Of a stretch of DNA of 64,000 bases, positions 49,276 to 59,760 are shown one piece after another. This DNA comes from Epithemia pelagica. Lineage: Eukaryota; Bacillariophyta; Bacillariophyceae; Surirellales; Surirellaceae. The notes beneath the pieces were generated by a model, which had not been told where the DNA came from, did no database searches, and saw nothing but the letters and a program-made list of their open reading frames with translations. A program made the translations under genes and the position numbers. The number at the start of each line of letters is the position of its first letter. Position 1 is the stretch's first letter. The DNA is taken from the NCBI GenBank assembly GCA_946965045.2, contig OX337231.1, positions 3,286,001 to 3,350,000 of the forward strand. The letters run 5' to 3'.

Positions 49276-51370
49276 ATGAGTGCGCTCATGACACATTCGG
49301 GTCCTTCTCATGTAGGAGTACTGGTTCGGCCACGACCGCAACGGATTCTCCCCTCAAACTATGGAGGAAACCGCAACAACAATGGTGAGGATCATGAGGT
49401 AAAGGACAAGCCTGATATGATGATGAGTCCCTGGCCACCATCTCAGGAACTACCAGTGCAATCGAGCCTACCACTCCAGTCCCCAGTGCCTGTCAAACCA
49501 GTGCTGGTAGAACCGGATCCGGAGGAAACCATAGTTCCGTTGAATCCACGTCCACAACAGCAAGTCACGACACAATTGGTCCGTCCCATTGCCCTCAAAG
49601 TGGCTCGGCCCATTCCGAAATCGGCCGTTGAGCAATTTTACGAGGAATCGTATCGCCAGGGACTTCAAGCCGAGCATGTCCACGAGGCAACCGTGCTGGC
49701 TCATGAATGGCATCGAAAATGGACGCAGCAAGATGAAGAGGGCCATACCATGCCCGAACCGGAGGCTGATCAGGGCCCCCTCTCTCATCCAGCACCCGAA
49801 CGAGTACCCGCACCGTACGATCCGTTTGAGCGATACTCGGGAGCCAAGAATCCATCTCCAGAAGAATCACGAGAGGACCCCTACAGTGAACGGAAACGAC
49901 TAAGAATTACAGCGTCTGGGTCGATATCTTCGCTCTCTCCAGATTCTGGAGAAGGAGCACACAATAGGGAACAATCTTCCTTGACTGAGATTCGGACTGG
50001 CTATGAACCTCCCGTTTCCAGACGGCGAATGATTGGACTGAATGGCCCTGCTGCTCTTGTACGAGAGGATTCCAATGATCCATCGCAAACGTCTCCCATT
50101 CCCAATTTTGGTATGATCAAACCAGTGGCCTTGAGAGTGCATCGACCCGAGGCTGTGGACATTACCACCGCATTGGATATCCTGGCACAAACTCAGAACT
50201 ATATTCAAGATCTGGTCCCTTCTGATATCAAGGATTTCCGAAGCCAACACAGTGCTCTTTCTCCGCTTACGCTACCGTCTGTAAGCAGTAGCTATATGAA
50301 GGCAAGACCAGCCATCATTGAAGGAGATGAAGATTCGTCCCATGCGAAATGTATCCCAAGTGAAATATCTCATGTATCAAAAAGAAGAAGAGCCCGCACC
50401 CGGTCACCTCAAGTTGTAGCAGCACGAAGTGGAGTCTTGCACAGACTCGCTGTAACAGGTGGGGATGTGGTGGATGATGCCGAATTTCTAGAACATTTGG
50501 AGATTCTCACCCATTATTTCGAAAGCACGGGGGTGGATACGCGATACGAAACCGACAACCAGACCACAGTAGAAGGCAAGTGGCTCACGCTAACCAAGCC
50601 AACCTATTTTGGAAATCTTGGAAACAACGATGACGGTGATCCAATGTATACGTTGGGTCGAATGTCCTTTGATATGTTTTCCCCGACGAGACTAGTTTGC
50701 AGTCTTCAAGGCAATTTCAATTGCATTGAGAGCGTGTCCGATGATCGTCGTGAAGGAATGCTGAATGCAGTCCCAAAAGCACTCCAGGAAGAAGTGCAAT
50801 CAGGCGAAGTCTCCCTTCGAACGTATGAGTAAGTTCATGAATGAGATAGTTTCCTTGGAATTGTCTCGAACCTTGTTCTCATGTGTTTTGTTCTTTCGCA
50901 GCATCGTGACAGCTCTCACGATCGAGCCGCACTTGGCGGCCTGGCCCAACGCCCCAAACAAGGATGTCCGGCGCCCGATTAAAGGCATTATGACTACCGC
51001 AGGCTACATTCTTCCGGACCCAGAAAACCCGAACAGAAACTCTGTCTGGATCACTGGTGGCCGTATTGAACCAAACGACGATCCCATTGATCAACAGGAA
51101 TGGAAACGTCAATTCGGCAAGAATCCTCCGAAACATGGATTTGGTGAACATGCCAAACTGTTGGCAGTGAAACTGTTGATGGGGGCGACCATACCAGACC
51201 ATATGGCTGCGGATGGGACAATGGAATATACGTTCCAAAGACCATTTGGTGGTCATGGTTTAGCTTACATTGACACTTTGTATGTTGACGAAAGTCTTCG
51301 TATCGTCAAGGGTCACCGCGGCACCATATTTGTGTTTTTCAAACCAGAGGGCAACCACAAGACCCAGTGA
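49276..51370 (+). CDS. PAP/fibrillin-domain protein with a long disordered N-terminus
   Basis: Two exons: 49276-50828 and 50902-51370. The intron is 50829-50901 (GTAAGT...TTCGCAG) and joins LRTY|DIVTAL. The product is 673 residues. The first 370 are disordered, Pro/Arg/Glu-rich, with a few KR clusters and no plastid presequence. The rest resembles the plastid lipid-associated (PAP/fibrillin) fold: GKWLTLTKPTYFGNLGNNDD, YTLGRMSFDMFSPTRLVCSL, and the closing IDTLYVDESLRIVKGHRGTI followed by FVFFK, which matches 'tYLDe.lRi.RG..g.lFV'. Plant fibrillins bind lipids in plastoglobules. This one seems cytosolic or nuclear by its N-terminus. The start could also be at 49258. Confidence 0.75.
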
Positions 51371-51697
51371 ATTAGACGGACGGAGAATCCATGATCCGCT
51401 GTCTTTTGTACATAAATGCACATGAAGCGTCCACTTTTCAGAGAGTGGATTCGCAATGAATATATCAACCATATACCAGAGCACCCTCATGAATGACTTT
51501 ATTGTCATTTTCTCATCCCTGTAAATGTTTTGTACATTCTGTGCCACATGACGAGAACAACAACCGTATCGACAACAACAACAACAACAACAAGACAGCG
51601 TGGAAATACTCTCTTTCCCCTTAGACTTTACCAAATTGCTACTTGAACGGAATCATCGGATGAATTGTTACTCTTATAATAACGCACCTTTTATATA
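51371..51697. other. 3' region with CAA microsatellite
   Basis: 327 bp after the PAP-domain gene. It includes a (CAA)n run at about 51569-51592. No gene is seen. Confidence 0.5.
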
Positions 51698-52033
51698 AGA
51701 CTGTTCGGTTCAAATGAAAGGATTTTCCAAAAATCCCTCTCTCGAGATATCGCGCTCCAAAGTTTTTGGGTTGCGCGCGGCTCGTACCCCTAAGGTCATT
51801 CACGCGCGCGACTCACGTAGTCTTCCTACACCTGTGCCACACAAACCCCATTAGGGTTTTCAATACTAGAATTTCGTTGGGCAAACTTTAACCAAATATT
51901 TAGAAATGAATATCTTTATTTCAGAAGACATACAGGGGCTTATCTGAAAGAGCATCAAAAGACGATTCGATCTATGTGCTTATCTCCGATCCGACCCTTA
52001 CATTTTAATCCTTCCATTTGAGCCGAACAGTCT
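51698..52033. mobile_element. Short MITE (AGACTGTTCGG termini, TA target)
   Basis: A 336-bp element with about 28-bp inverted ends. AGACTGTTCGGTTCAAATGA at the left is matched by AGACTGTTCGGCTCAAATGG at the right, both running on to AAGGATT. Flanking TA lies at 51696-51697 and 52034-52035, within TATA on each side. The interior contains CGCGCG-rich stretches and no coding frame. Confidence 0.8.
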
Positions 52034-52548
52034 TATATGATGTACAAGACGAGTTTATGGCATTTAGGGCTTGCAATAATGAATCCTTAGAGGAATGGGA
52101 GTACAACTGGAGGAAGAATAGACCTAGCTAATGCTTGGGCCACTTGATACTAGGTAGCCTTGTCATGGCGCGCTGGAAATTTGAACTGCTCGCAGAATTT
52201 CTAGCGCTCTGGACAATAATTACATAACGATGGCATAACAAGATAACGATACCGATCCGTACAGGGAGTCGAGAAGAGCCGTTAGCAACAGCTATCGCAA
52301 GTTCCAATCTTTGGCCAAGCCGGACGGACATGTTGTTTGCGCCCTTTCTCGCCCACATTCTCTCGAGACAAATTTGCGCCAACACACCACACCGCAACAA
52401 TATACCGAGGACGACAAGGGACGCTTTCGGTTGCGTCGCTGTTTCTGTTTCGGTGCTTGGTTGCTTCCAGTAGGAACCAAAGATCCACTTCTCTCCGCCG
52501 CAATAGAAAAGCATAGATCGGGAGGATCAATTGTTGACATTGGTTATT
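52034..52548. other. Intergenic region upstream of ankyrin-family gene
   Basis: 515 bp between the MITE and the next start codon. It holds the promoter; no other feature is recognised. Confidence 0.4.
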
Positions 52549-53910
52549 ATGTCTTCTCAGAGAGGTCCCAGCGGCCGAAGTGATAGTTTCGCGGATGACA
52601 AACAAGATGTTGGGAGGAACCGGCTGTTTGAAATCAATATCCCCGTAAGGAAGCAAGGCGACGTATCGTTCGATGCGGAAGATCAACAGCGACAGAAAAT
52701 GGTAGCCTTGCATGGAAATCTGAACCCAGAGGGAAACGACGAAACCGATCAAGTAATGGAAGTCTACTACAACGACGGTGCGACGGAACTGTTCTTGGCA
52801 CTCGAAGACACGGACTGGCGCAAAGCCCTGAACATTATTCATCAGAAACCGCAGCAAGCAAAAGTGTGGGTGATTTCCACAGGGACTGTTGAAACAACAT
52901 TTGGCTGGTCCCTGTGGCGACGTTTACCATTGCATGAGGCATGCAGACGACAGGGTCCAGCATGGTTGATTTCGGCTCTTCTTTCCGTCTACCCTCTTGC
53001 GGCCGAACAAACGACGCAGTTTGGAGAACTCCCCTTGCATTTGGCGGTGGAATGTGGCGCACCGCCCGAAGTGGTCAATCTACTCGTTGTGACCCATTGG
53101 CATGGCATTATGGCGACGGACCAATCGGGACGAACACCGCTCGAAATTCTTCAAGATAGTGAAATGTTAGCCATGGAGGATCATCAAGTTGTCTTTGAGT
53201 CTTTGACGCGTTCTCAAGAAACATACCAAACCATTTCGGAGGAACATCAAGAAGAGGTCAAAGGTATCAAGGTTCGACATGCAGCCGGTTTGGTTGCAAT
53301 TCGCCAACAACACGATGAAGATCTTCAACAGGAACAGGATCAGCAGGAGAAACTCTTGGCAGAGGTCGAACGCTTGAAATCATTGGTCGATGACGCCAAA
53401 CTTTCCAACAAAAAAGACATGGACCACATTCAACAACTCTCGCAAGCCGTATCGAATGGAAAGAACAATATGTCGCACCTCCATGAAAGACTCAATTCCG
53501 AAATTGCTTCCGGAGCACAAAAGGCGGCCCGTATCACCAGTCTGGAACAGGAACTTGCCGGTAAGAATCAAGACATTGTATCCCTGAAATCTCAAATTCA
53601 TGAACTGCAAGGAGACTTGCAACGAATTGCTGGCTGGCAACAAGATGTTCTCGCCCGGCAGATCAATAGTACCGAAGAATCGATGCAAACCATGGTGGAA
53701 CAATTTGTGGGACTCGTTGATTTGCTGTCAGGTCAGTCGCAGCGAATGTCGTCGGTACTCAAATCGCGCAACATTGCCATGCCGCCTCCCAAGCCGAAAC
53801 AACCTCGTTCCAAGAAAGAGGAAAAGAAGGAAGATGCACCAGTCGAAACACTTGATGAAGACACCCTCAACAATATTGCCGCTGTCGCTTCCTCTGCCCT
53901 ACAATCCTGA
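52549..53910 (+). CDS. Ankyrin-repeat / coiled-coil protein of a diatom-type family
   Basis: 453 residues from the Met at 52549 (MSSQRG); an in-frame Met at 52531 is less likely. After an acidic head comes a family module, YNDGATELFLALEDTDWRKA then LNIIHQKPQQAKVWV. Ankyrin-like helices follow (RLPLHEACRRQGPAWLISAL, ELPLHLAVECGAPPEVVNLL, SGRTPLEIL). Residues about 215-370 are a coiled coil rich in Gln/Glu. The C-terminus is Lys/Pro-rich. The same module occurs in the gene that faces it, so the two are paralogs. Binding partners are unknown. No membrane or plastid signal is present. Confidence 0.82.
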   Translation: MSSQRGPSGRSDSFADDKQDVGRNRLFEINIPVRKQGDVSFDAEDQQRQKMVALHGNLNPEGNDETDQVMEVYYNDGATELFLALEDTDWRKALNIIHQKPQQAKVWVISTGTVETTFGWSLWRRLPLHEACRRQGPAWLISALLSVYPLAAEQTTQFGELPLHLAVECGAPPEVVNLLVVTHWHGIMATDQSGRTPLEILQDSEMLAMEDHQVVFESLTRSQETYQTISEEHQEEVKGIKVRHAAGLVAIRQQHDEDLQQEQDQQEKLLAEVERLKSLVDDAKLSNKKDMDHIQQLSQAVSNGKNNMSHLHERLNSEIASGAQKAARITSLEQELAGKNQDIVSLKSQIHELQGDLQRIAGWQQDVLARQINSTEESMQTMVEQFVGLVDLLSGQSQRMSSVLKSRNIAMPPPKPKQPRSKKEEKKEDAPVETLDEDTLNNIAAVASSALQS

Positions 53911-54203
53911 TAACTCCTCGTCAGTCGGGATGATGCATCGACAGTGCATCCATAAACACCACCATACACATAAAATAGTGTTCCTTATTCCTATTAGTAG
54001 AACGACCCAATCGTTTGTCAATTTTGTTTCTGTTGGGATAGTAACTCAATACTATCGTTTGGGAGGAAGAGTCAGATGAATAGGCGACAAGCTGGTTATG
54101 CAATGATATAATATTTATAAATTTATCCCATCCTACACTCGTCAACAGCGAATACACAATAAAGATGCCGGTTTCTCGCCTGAAATCAAGCGCGGGTGAT
54201 TTC
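53911..54203. other. Convergent intergenic region
   Basis: 293 bp between the two ankyrin-family stops. No feature beyond 3' UTRs is seen. Confidence 0.4.
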
Positions 54204-56243
54204 TTAACTATTTACTTTCTTTCGTCCGAAAAGTCCTCTCGATGGTGTCGAATGCCGTTTCTTACCGGCACTCGCTCTGCCACTGCGACCCGCACTCGAA
54301 CTCGTTGATCGATTGGAAGAAATCCTGGTCGGTGTAGCTTGCTTCGTCTTGAGAGGAGTTGCATTGCGCGATGTGACGGAAGCTTTACCCAACAAGAGAA
54401 GCCGGTCGGCCAAATCTTCCAAGACTTCCTCAGGATCTCTGCCTCGACGGAGTTCGGCCTTGATGTCGCGCCCGACGTCTCCAATCCGTACGAGCGTGCG
54501 TTCCAGCGAAGTCACCTTGTCTTGCAACACTTGAATCTTGCCTTCGGCATCTGAGGTATCGGTCATGAGAACATTTTGATCATGGGATTCTTTGAATTTC
54601 TCCAACACTTTGAGTACGGGTTCCATCTTGGGATTGTTCGCTGCCTTGACTTCGGCAATGGGTGTGTGTCCAAAGCCGTTCTTAGCGTTGATTGACACTG
54701 GGTTGGTCGTCAAAAGAAGGTGAACAATCGCCGGAGAGGCACCGTGTTGACAGGCATAGTGGATCGCCAGCTTGTCTTGATCGTCCTTGATCTGAGCCGC
54801 GCGAGGGTAAACACGCAAAAGCGTCCGAATGACGCGTTCGCTCGTGTTCTTTCGGCAGGCGTGGTGAAGGGGCAAGCGACCCTGGTCATCCTTGGATTGC
54901 GCTCCCTTTGGTGCCGCTTTGAGAAGAGCGTCAATGACAGACTCGGGGGCGCCCTTTCCGCATGCATGGTGGATAGGCTGTCGCCCTTCATCATCTTTCG
55001 CCATGGCAGATTTGGACGACGTGGCCAACAAGACATCGACGACTTCCTGTGAGGCGCCCTTCAGACAGGCATAATGCAACGGAAGGCGACCTTCTTCGTC
55101 CTTTTGGTTGGCACCACGAGAATAGGTTTTCAACAAGTGGTTGACGACATCGGCGTCTGCTCCATAAAAGCATGCGCAATGGATAGGAAGCCATCCATCC
55201 TGGTCTTTGGACTCGGCACCCTCAGGGAAGGCCTCCAACAAAGATTCGACAATCGAAGACGGAGGCTGAAGGACGCAGGCCTTGTGCAAGGGCAAGAATC
55301 GTAGATTTCCATTAAAGCCTTTTGTAACAATCCAAGTTGCAGCTTCAACCGGATACGTCCTGGCGCGGCCAGAGGCTTGCTTCCAATCCTTTTTGAGAAT
55401 CATGCGGAAAAGAACCGTGCGATGTTCGTAGTCGACTTCTTTGGCTGTAACAGAGTGGCTCACATTCAAAATATCCTTGTCTTCCATGTTGGCATGTGCT
55501 CCAGAAACTGCGGCAGCGGCAACTGCAGGGTGCATAAAGGCTTGGGACGTGGAACTGGATTGTGTCGGAATGGCAGGCACTTCTGGTTGCTGATGAGGGA
55601 CAGCATGTTGGTTCATTTTCATCATATCGCGCTGGAACTGTTTGAGAGCCGACAAGACAGTTTCTTTGTTGTGCGAACCACTGGCTTCGACAAGGTCTAC
55701 CGGAAGACGATTTTTGCGATCACGGATATTAATCGAGTCGGGGAAGGCGGACAAGAGAGTCAGGACAACACCCTTGCTGGCACCATTGCGGCATGCCAAG
55801 TGAACTGGAAGCATGCCTTGATCATCTTTCATCTTTGGTCCATCGGCATAGACTTCAATAAGAGCTTCAATCAGCGCCAACGGCGCACGAAAGATGCATA
55901 CCGCGTGAAGCGGGAGCAATCGCCAACGAACTTTTTCCTTTCCGGTTTCACGACGGCTGACCCAGGTTTTGGCTTCAATGGGGGCCAACTCGAGACGCGA
56001 CAAGGCACCATCCCAGTCTTTTCCTTCAATTGCGCGATACAATCCAGTGGCACCATTGTCATAGTCGGCCTCTGGTTCGTCGTGATATTGAGACGAAATC
56101 GGGAAACGGGATGCGCTGTTGTTGTTGAGAGAGTTGCTGTGTGACTCGCCCAAACTGCGGTTCTCACCAAACTCGCTGCGGTCTCGCATCATTGGACGAG
56201 GAGCCTCATCCAATGTAGGTTGCTGCACCGGCCCGCAATTCAT
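54204..56243 (-). CDS. Ankyrin-repeat protein, paralog of the facing gene
   Basis: 679 residues, one exon. It has two copies of the module seen in the neighbour: YDNGATGLYRAIEGKDWDGA with LSRLELAPIEAKTWV, and YEHRTVLFRMILKKDWKQAS with TYPVEAATWIV. Each is followed by ankyrin repeats, with six regular units in the second half of the type GRLPLHYACLKGASQEVVDVLL spread over about 330-540. A short coiled coil (KIQVLQDKVTSLERTLVRIG) and a basic Ser/Arg tail close the protein. It lacks the long coiled coil of its partner. The regular 33-residue spacing makes the ankyrin call firm. Function is likely protein-protein scaffolding. Confidence 0.88.
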   Translation of the reverse strand: MNCGPVQQPTLDEAPRPMMRDRSEFGENRSLGESHSNSLNNNSASRFPISSQYHDEPEADYDNGATGLYRAIEGKDWDGALSRLELAPIEAKTWVSRRETGKEKVRWRLLPLHAVCIFRAPLALIEALIEVYADGPKMKDDQGMLPVHLACRNGASKGVVLTLLSAFPDSINIRDRKNRLPVDLVEASGSHNKETVLSALKQFQRDMMKMNQHAVPHQQPEVPAIPTQSSSTSQAFMHPAVAAAAVSGAHANMEDKDILNVSHSVTAKEVDYEHRTVLFRMILKKDWKQASGRARTYPVEAATWIVTKGFNGNLRFLPLHKACVLQPPSSIVESLLEAFPEGAESKDQDGWLPIHCACFYGADADVVNHLLKTYSRGANQKDEEGRLPLHYACLKGASQEVVDVLLATSSKSAMAKDDEGRQPIHHACGKGAPESVIDALLKAAPKGAQSKDDQGRLPLHHACRKNTSERVIRTLLRVYPRAAQIKDDQDKLAIHYACQHGASPAIVHLLLTTNPVSINAKNGFGHTPIAEVKAANNPKMEPVLKVLEKFKESHDQNVLMTDTSDAEGKIQVLQDKVTSLERTLVRIGDVGRDIKAELRRGRDPEEVLEDLADRLLLLGKASVTSRNATPLKTKQATPTRISSNRSTSSSAGRSGRASAGKKRHSTPSRGLFGRKKVNS

Positions 56244-56705
56244 TTTATAGAATCCTTATTCAATTGATGAATAATGAGGTTGTTACTCAAAGGGATGCAA
56301 TAGATGAGGATGATCCAAGCATCAATGAGTTGTATTCGAGAACGGTCCTCTTATGGTTTTTGTACTTACCAGTTGCATGTTGGCGATCGACGAAAATGTT
56401 GAACACACTCGCCAACAAAGAAATGAGGCTTCGTGCGGGGCTTAATCAAAAATAATCCCTAAGCAGTGAGGAGTGTGTCTAAGTAATCGAAGACTCCATG
56501 CTTCCGGCATAATTCAAACAAGAATGGTGCGCGCTCGACCTGCGCATGAACGACCACATTAATTTCGTCCAATTTTTAAAAGTCTCCCGCTCGTGTTTTC
56601 CCTCATTTTTTGAGTTGAACCAAAAAATGAGTGATTCTGTGGGGTCGTCTACGGAGTCACACCCAAAGCTTCCGATCTGGCTACAGCTACAGCCTGTCTC
56701 ACAGA
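56244..56705. other. Divergent promoter region
   Basis: 462 bp between the ankyrin gene and the kinase gene, which diverge. No further feature is seen. Confidence 0.4.
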
Positions 56706-58433
56706 ATGGGAAATTGTCTCTCCAATACTCCCGCTCATCTCATTGAACAAACCGATGGAGATGGACGCGATTTTCAAGATCGATTTGAGGAACAGACTGT
56801 ACTTGGTGAGGGAGAGTTTGGTACCGTGAAATTGGTTCAAGAGGTCCGCAAACAAAATGTCCAATCCACCGTTTCTCCATCGGGATCATCGTACGCTTGT
56901 AAGGTAACGCCCAAAGGTGCAGTTTTCAAACACAATACTCTGTATGCCCCAATCAAACCGGATCAACTAAGAGACGAGATTCTGATCCTACGAAAATTGG
57001 GAGGCAAACACTTTTGTCTCCGTCTCGAGGCAATTTATGAAACACAACAAAATTTGCTCATGGTCACGGAGTATTGCAAACGAGGTGAAATGTTCAAGTA
57101 TGTTTCCAATCGGAAAGAAGATCTCCAAACCGAAGATGTTTCACGCATTGCCTACCAGCTGCTTGATGCGGTGAATCATTGTGCGGTGAACGGTGTTGTA
57201 AGTGAGGATGACAAGGCTTTGATTGCAACGTCGTTTCCTCTCACCAAAATCGTGTGTGCATGAAGATCCACCGAGACATTAAACCAGAGAATTGGTACGT
57301 TTTATCTTACGTTTGATTTGCTCCATCTACAACACTCTTGTTGTTCACGTCATTCGCTTTGCTTTCTGTCCAGCATGTTCTTGGATTCTACACCGACCGC
57401 AGAGCTCCGTCTGATTGACTTTGGAAGTGGATTTCTGGGCGACCCCATGGACTCACAGCTTCACACCACATTTGCGGGATCGGCCTTTTACATTTCACCA
57501 AAAATGTTTCAACATACTTACACCTACAAGACGGATGTGTGGTCGGTTGGAGTAACTCTCTATGTTCTAGTGGCTGGCCATCCGAGAGACAGACTGCAGG
57601 AAGCCTTTGATACAATGCAAACACATCAAAACAGGGACTTGAGAAGCTTGCCCAATCTACCACAGGAAATGCCAGGTGACTTTTTTGACATGCTGGAGCA
57701 AGCGCTAACGTTCCGACACAACAGTCGACCTAGTGCGGGGGATCTTCTCAAGTCAGAGTTTGCACAGTTTCATCTAGGCAACAAGGATTCTGATACAGGC
57801 ACATCTGGCCAAGCTGGCACACTTGCCTCTCATTCTGTGTCAGCGCGAAGGTCACCTTCGATTTCTCTCAAAGGCAGTATCCGCCGACACAGTATAGCAC
57901 TTGGATGGAAAGAATACGAACGTTCCTTAACGACACTGTTGTCTCAAAAGTTGAGCAGACCAGAGATGGATAAACTCGTTGAGATTTTAAAGGATCGTGT
58001 GGAAAGCAAAAGAAAAACTGAAATTGAAGAAAGCCTTCTACTCGAAGATGCTTCCCAGTTGACGGAAGATATGGACGCTCACGTCCAACCGAGCAGAGCA
58101 CGCCAGCTATACGTCATTCAGGTCCAAGATCTTAAATCGGTAATTACCAACGACCTGATGAATCAACAAGTGTACGCTTTACTACGATCCATCTTGTTCT
58201 GCTTCTTGTTTGTGTTGCATTCTTGCATCTAACCAGTCTCATTGTGCTCCGAGTTCAGCGCTGCCGCGATTGAGGAGCTCCCAGGTGGAGATTCGTACGA
58301 TAGATGTGCTTACCGCATTAAACTACTGGAGAAACTGCGCTCCGATATTTCACAGACATCGGCGAAAATGCGACCTTCCCTGTCACGGTCCCTATCGAGA
58401 TCCATACGACAGAGGGAGAGTAGTATCAGATAG
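56706..58433 (+). CDS. CAMK-like protein kinase with N-myristoylation signal
   Basis: Exons: 56706-57197, 57266-57294 (29 nt), 57374-58169 and a last exon to 58433. Introns 57198-57265 (GTAAGT...ATGAAG) and 57295-57373 (GTACGT...TCCAG) join VNGV|IHRDIKPEN|CMFLD. The last intron starts at 58170 (GTGTAC). Its acceptor is ambiguous, 58274 or 58277. The length is about 490 residues. The start MGNCLS gives Gly2 for myristoylation and Cys4 for palmitoylation, so membrane attachment is likely. Kinase motifs are LGEGEFGTVKLV, YACKV, HRDIKPEN, LIDFGSG and DVWSVGVTLYVLVAG. The APE motif reads SPK (FYISPKMF), so its Glu is lost and activity is in doubt. The C-terminal 200 residues are helical, without EF-hands. 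Confidence 0.83.
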
Positions 58434-58501
58434 TCCGCAACTTTGTAGCACCAATCAACGCTGATACCACGTTAAGCTCCCTCTACGACGTATACAGACC
58501 C

Positions 58502-59260
58502 TTAAGCAGTATCACTACTAAGCAGTACCTCTATTCTATCGGCATCCAAAAAGTCGACTTTGCTGCCCCCTGGAACCGTCTCACCAAGTTTTTCGAGCGT
58601 TGGCTTCTCGATCATATCAAGATACAACGCTAGCAGACATTCAGCCCGTGAAAGGGTGAACAATGGGTCAGAGAGAATTCGATCATTCAAGGACTTTTCG
58701 TCTTCCTCCTCATCCGGCAAGAGACCAAAGGTCGCCCATTCGTTGTATTTGGCAATCCATGAAACGGAGTTACTCTTCTCATTCAGTTTGCTTTCAAGCT
58801 CATTTAGTCGCATCACAACTCCAACTACTCGTCCAGCAATTGTCTGCTCCTCGTCCTTTTCGAGTTTCATTCCATCTTCATTGCTTGCTTCTTGCCTTTT
58901 ATGGATTGCTTCACTGGCAATCCGACCAGCCGACAAAGCCACCTGGAGCGGCTCAATTCCTTCGGAGATTCTGAGAGGCATATCATCCACATTTTTTGCG
59001 CGTGTCTTGAGTGCTTCTGTAAGTGCGTTGATTGTAACGGGATGAAGTGACGGTCGTATGCCTGATGCCTCTCGAACTGGGTCGGCTTTTGCTTTCGCCG
59101 GCGGAATTGTCAATCGTTTAACATTCCACACCGATCGATCCGGTAACCAACAGAGGGCATACGGGACCAGGAGAAAAAAGATGACAGTACGTCTTGGACG
59201 GAGATGAAGTCCCATCATCACCACCATTGGCCTCAAACGAAAAAATGAGGTGGGTGTCAA
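58502..59260 (-). CDS. Conserved unknown protein with N-terminal signal peptide
   Basis: 252 residues, less if started at one of the Mets at 59227, 59218 or 59215. The last would place RPRRTVIFFLLVPYALCWLP directly as a signal peptide. The mature part is helical: ALTEALKTRAKNVDDMPLRI, EGIEPLQVALSAGRIASEAI, an acidic linker, VSWIAKYNEWATFGLLPDEE and SRAECLLALYLDMIEKPTLE. The well-formed helices and lack of low complexity suggest a real conserved family. I do not recognise it. Signal peptide followed by a Ser/Val-type site leaves plastid or secretory targeting open. It is convergent with the kinase gene and head-to-head with the cyclin relic. Confidence 0.6.
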   Translation of the reverse strand: MTPTSFFRLRPMVVMMGLHLRPRRTVIFFLLVPYALCWLPDRSVWNVKRLTIPPAKAKADPVREASGIRPSLHPVTINALTEALKTRAKNVDDMPLRISEGIEPLQVALSAGRIASEAIHKRQEASNEDGMKLEKDEEQTIAGRVVGVVMRLNELESKLNEKSNSVSWIAKYNEWATFGLLPDEEEDEKSLNDRILSDPLFTLSRAECLLALYLDMIEKPTLEKLGETVPGGSKVDFLDADRIEVLLSSDTA

Positions 59261-59277
59261 GAAATCTTTTTTGTAGG

Positions 59278-59312
59278 GGAGACGGTCTGTCCGCTTTCCA
59301 ACTAGGTATTCA
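59278..59312 (+). repeat. 35-bp direct repeat, left copy (cyclin coding sequence)
   Basis: GGAGACGGTCTGTCCGCTTT onward to ATTCA. 34 of 35 bases match 62329-62363. Confidence 0.9.
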
Positions 59313-59760
59313 TCTTACATTAACCTTAGACAAACAGCGCAGAATATCATCACTCACCATGCGCATCGACCCCTTGTTGGTTGAAACCTTCCTTGGTAGA
59401 CTTGGCGCAGGGAATTTACGGCACAAGACCTGGTAGCCATGGAACAGGACATTTTGCATACCGTACTATGGGTAAGGTCCATCCTCCCTTGGTCCAAGAT
59501 TTTGTCCAATACTTGATGTCCAATTGCCATAGCCACACCAACGAATGGCGGTGATTCAACAAGCCTGGTATTGGTTTGAATTGGCCATGTACGATTACGA
59601 TTTGATTCTCCATGATCGTTCCATTCTCGCCTTGTGGCCGCCATTTGCAATGCCTTGGAAACAAGCGTCCTGTCGTCGTCGTCCTCCTCCTCCAATTCGA
59701 CTTCCACCACCATCAATCACCACCACCACAACAACACAAACAAATTGCCTCCATGGAACT
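59278..59760 (+). pseudogene. Decayed cyclin gene, four frame slips
   Basis: Successive pieces of a cyclin box appear in changing frames. 59278-59411 reads SAFQLGIHLTL...MRIDPLLVETFLGRLGAG. 59412-59471 reads EFTAQDLVAMEQDILHTVLW. 59474-59547 reads KVHPPLVQDFVQYLMSNC. 59548-59634 reads AVIQQAWYWFELAMYDYDLI then LHDRSILAL. From 59637 it reads AAICNALETS. The pieces fit the order of cyclin-fold helices ('fTaqDl..mE..iL.tl.W', 'pS.lAlaai..ale'). Every change is in the same direction, equal to loss of one base, and each falls at a G-run (59409-59412, 59470-59472, 59547-59549, 59634-59637). The first cyclin-box helices are missing upstream. I infer a pseudogene; sequencing error in G-runs is the alternative. 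Confidence 0.65.
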
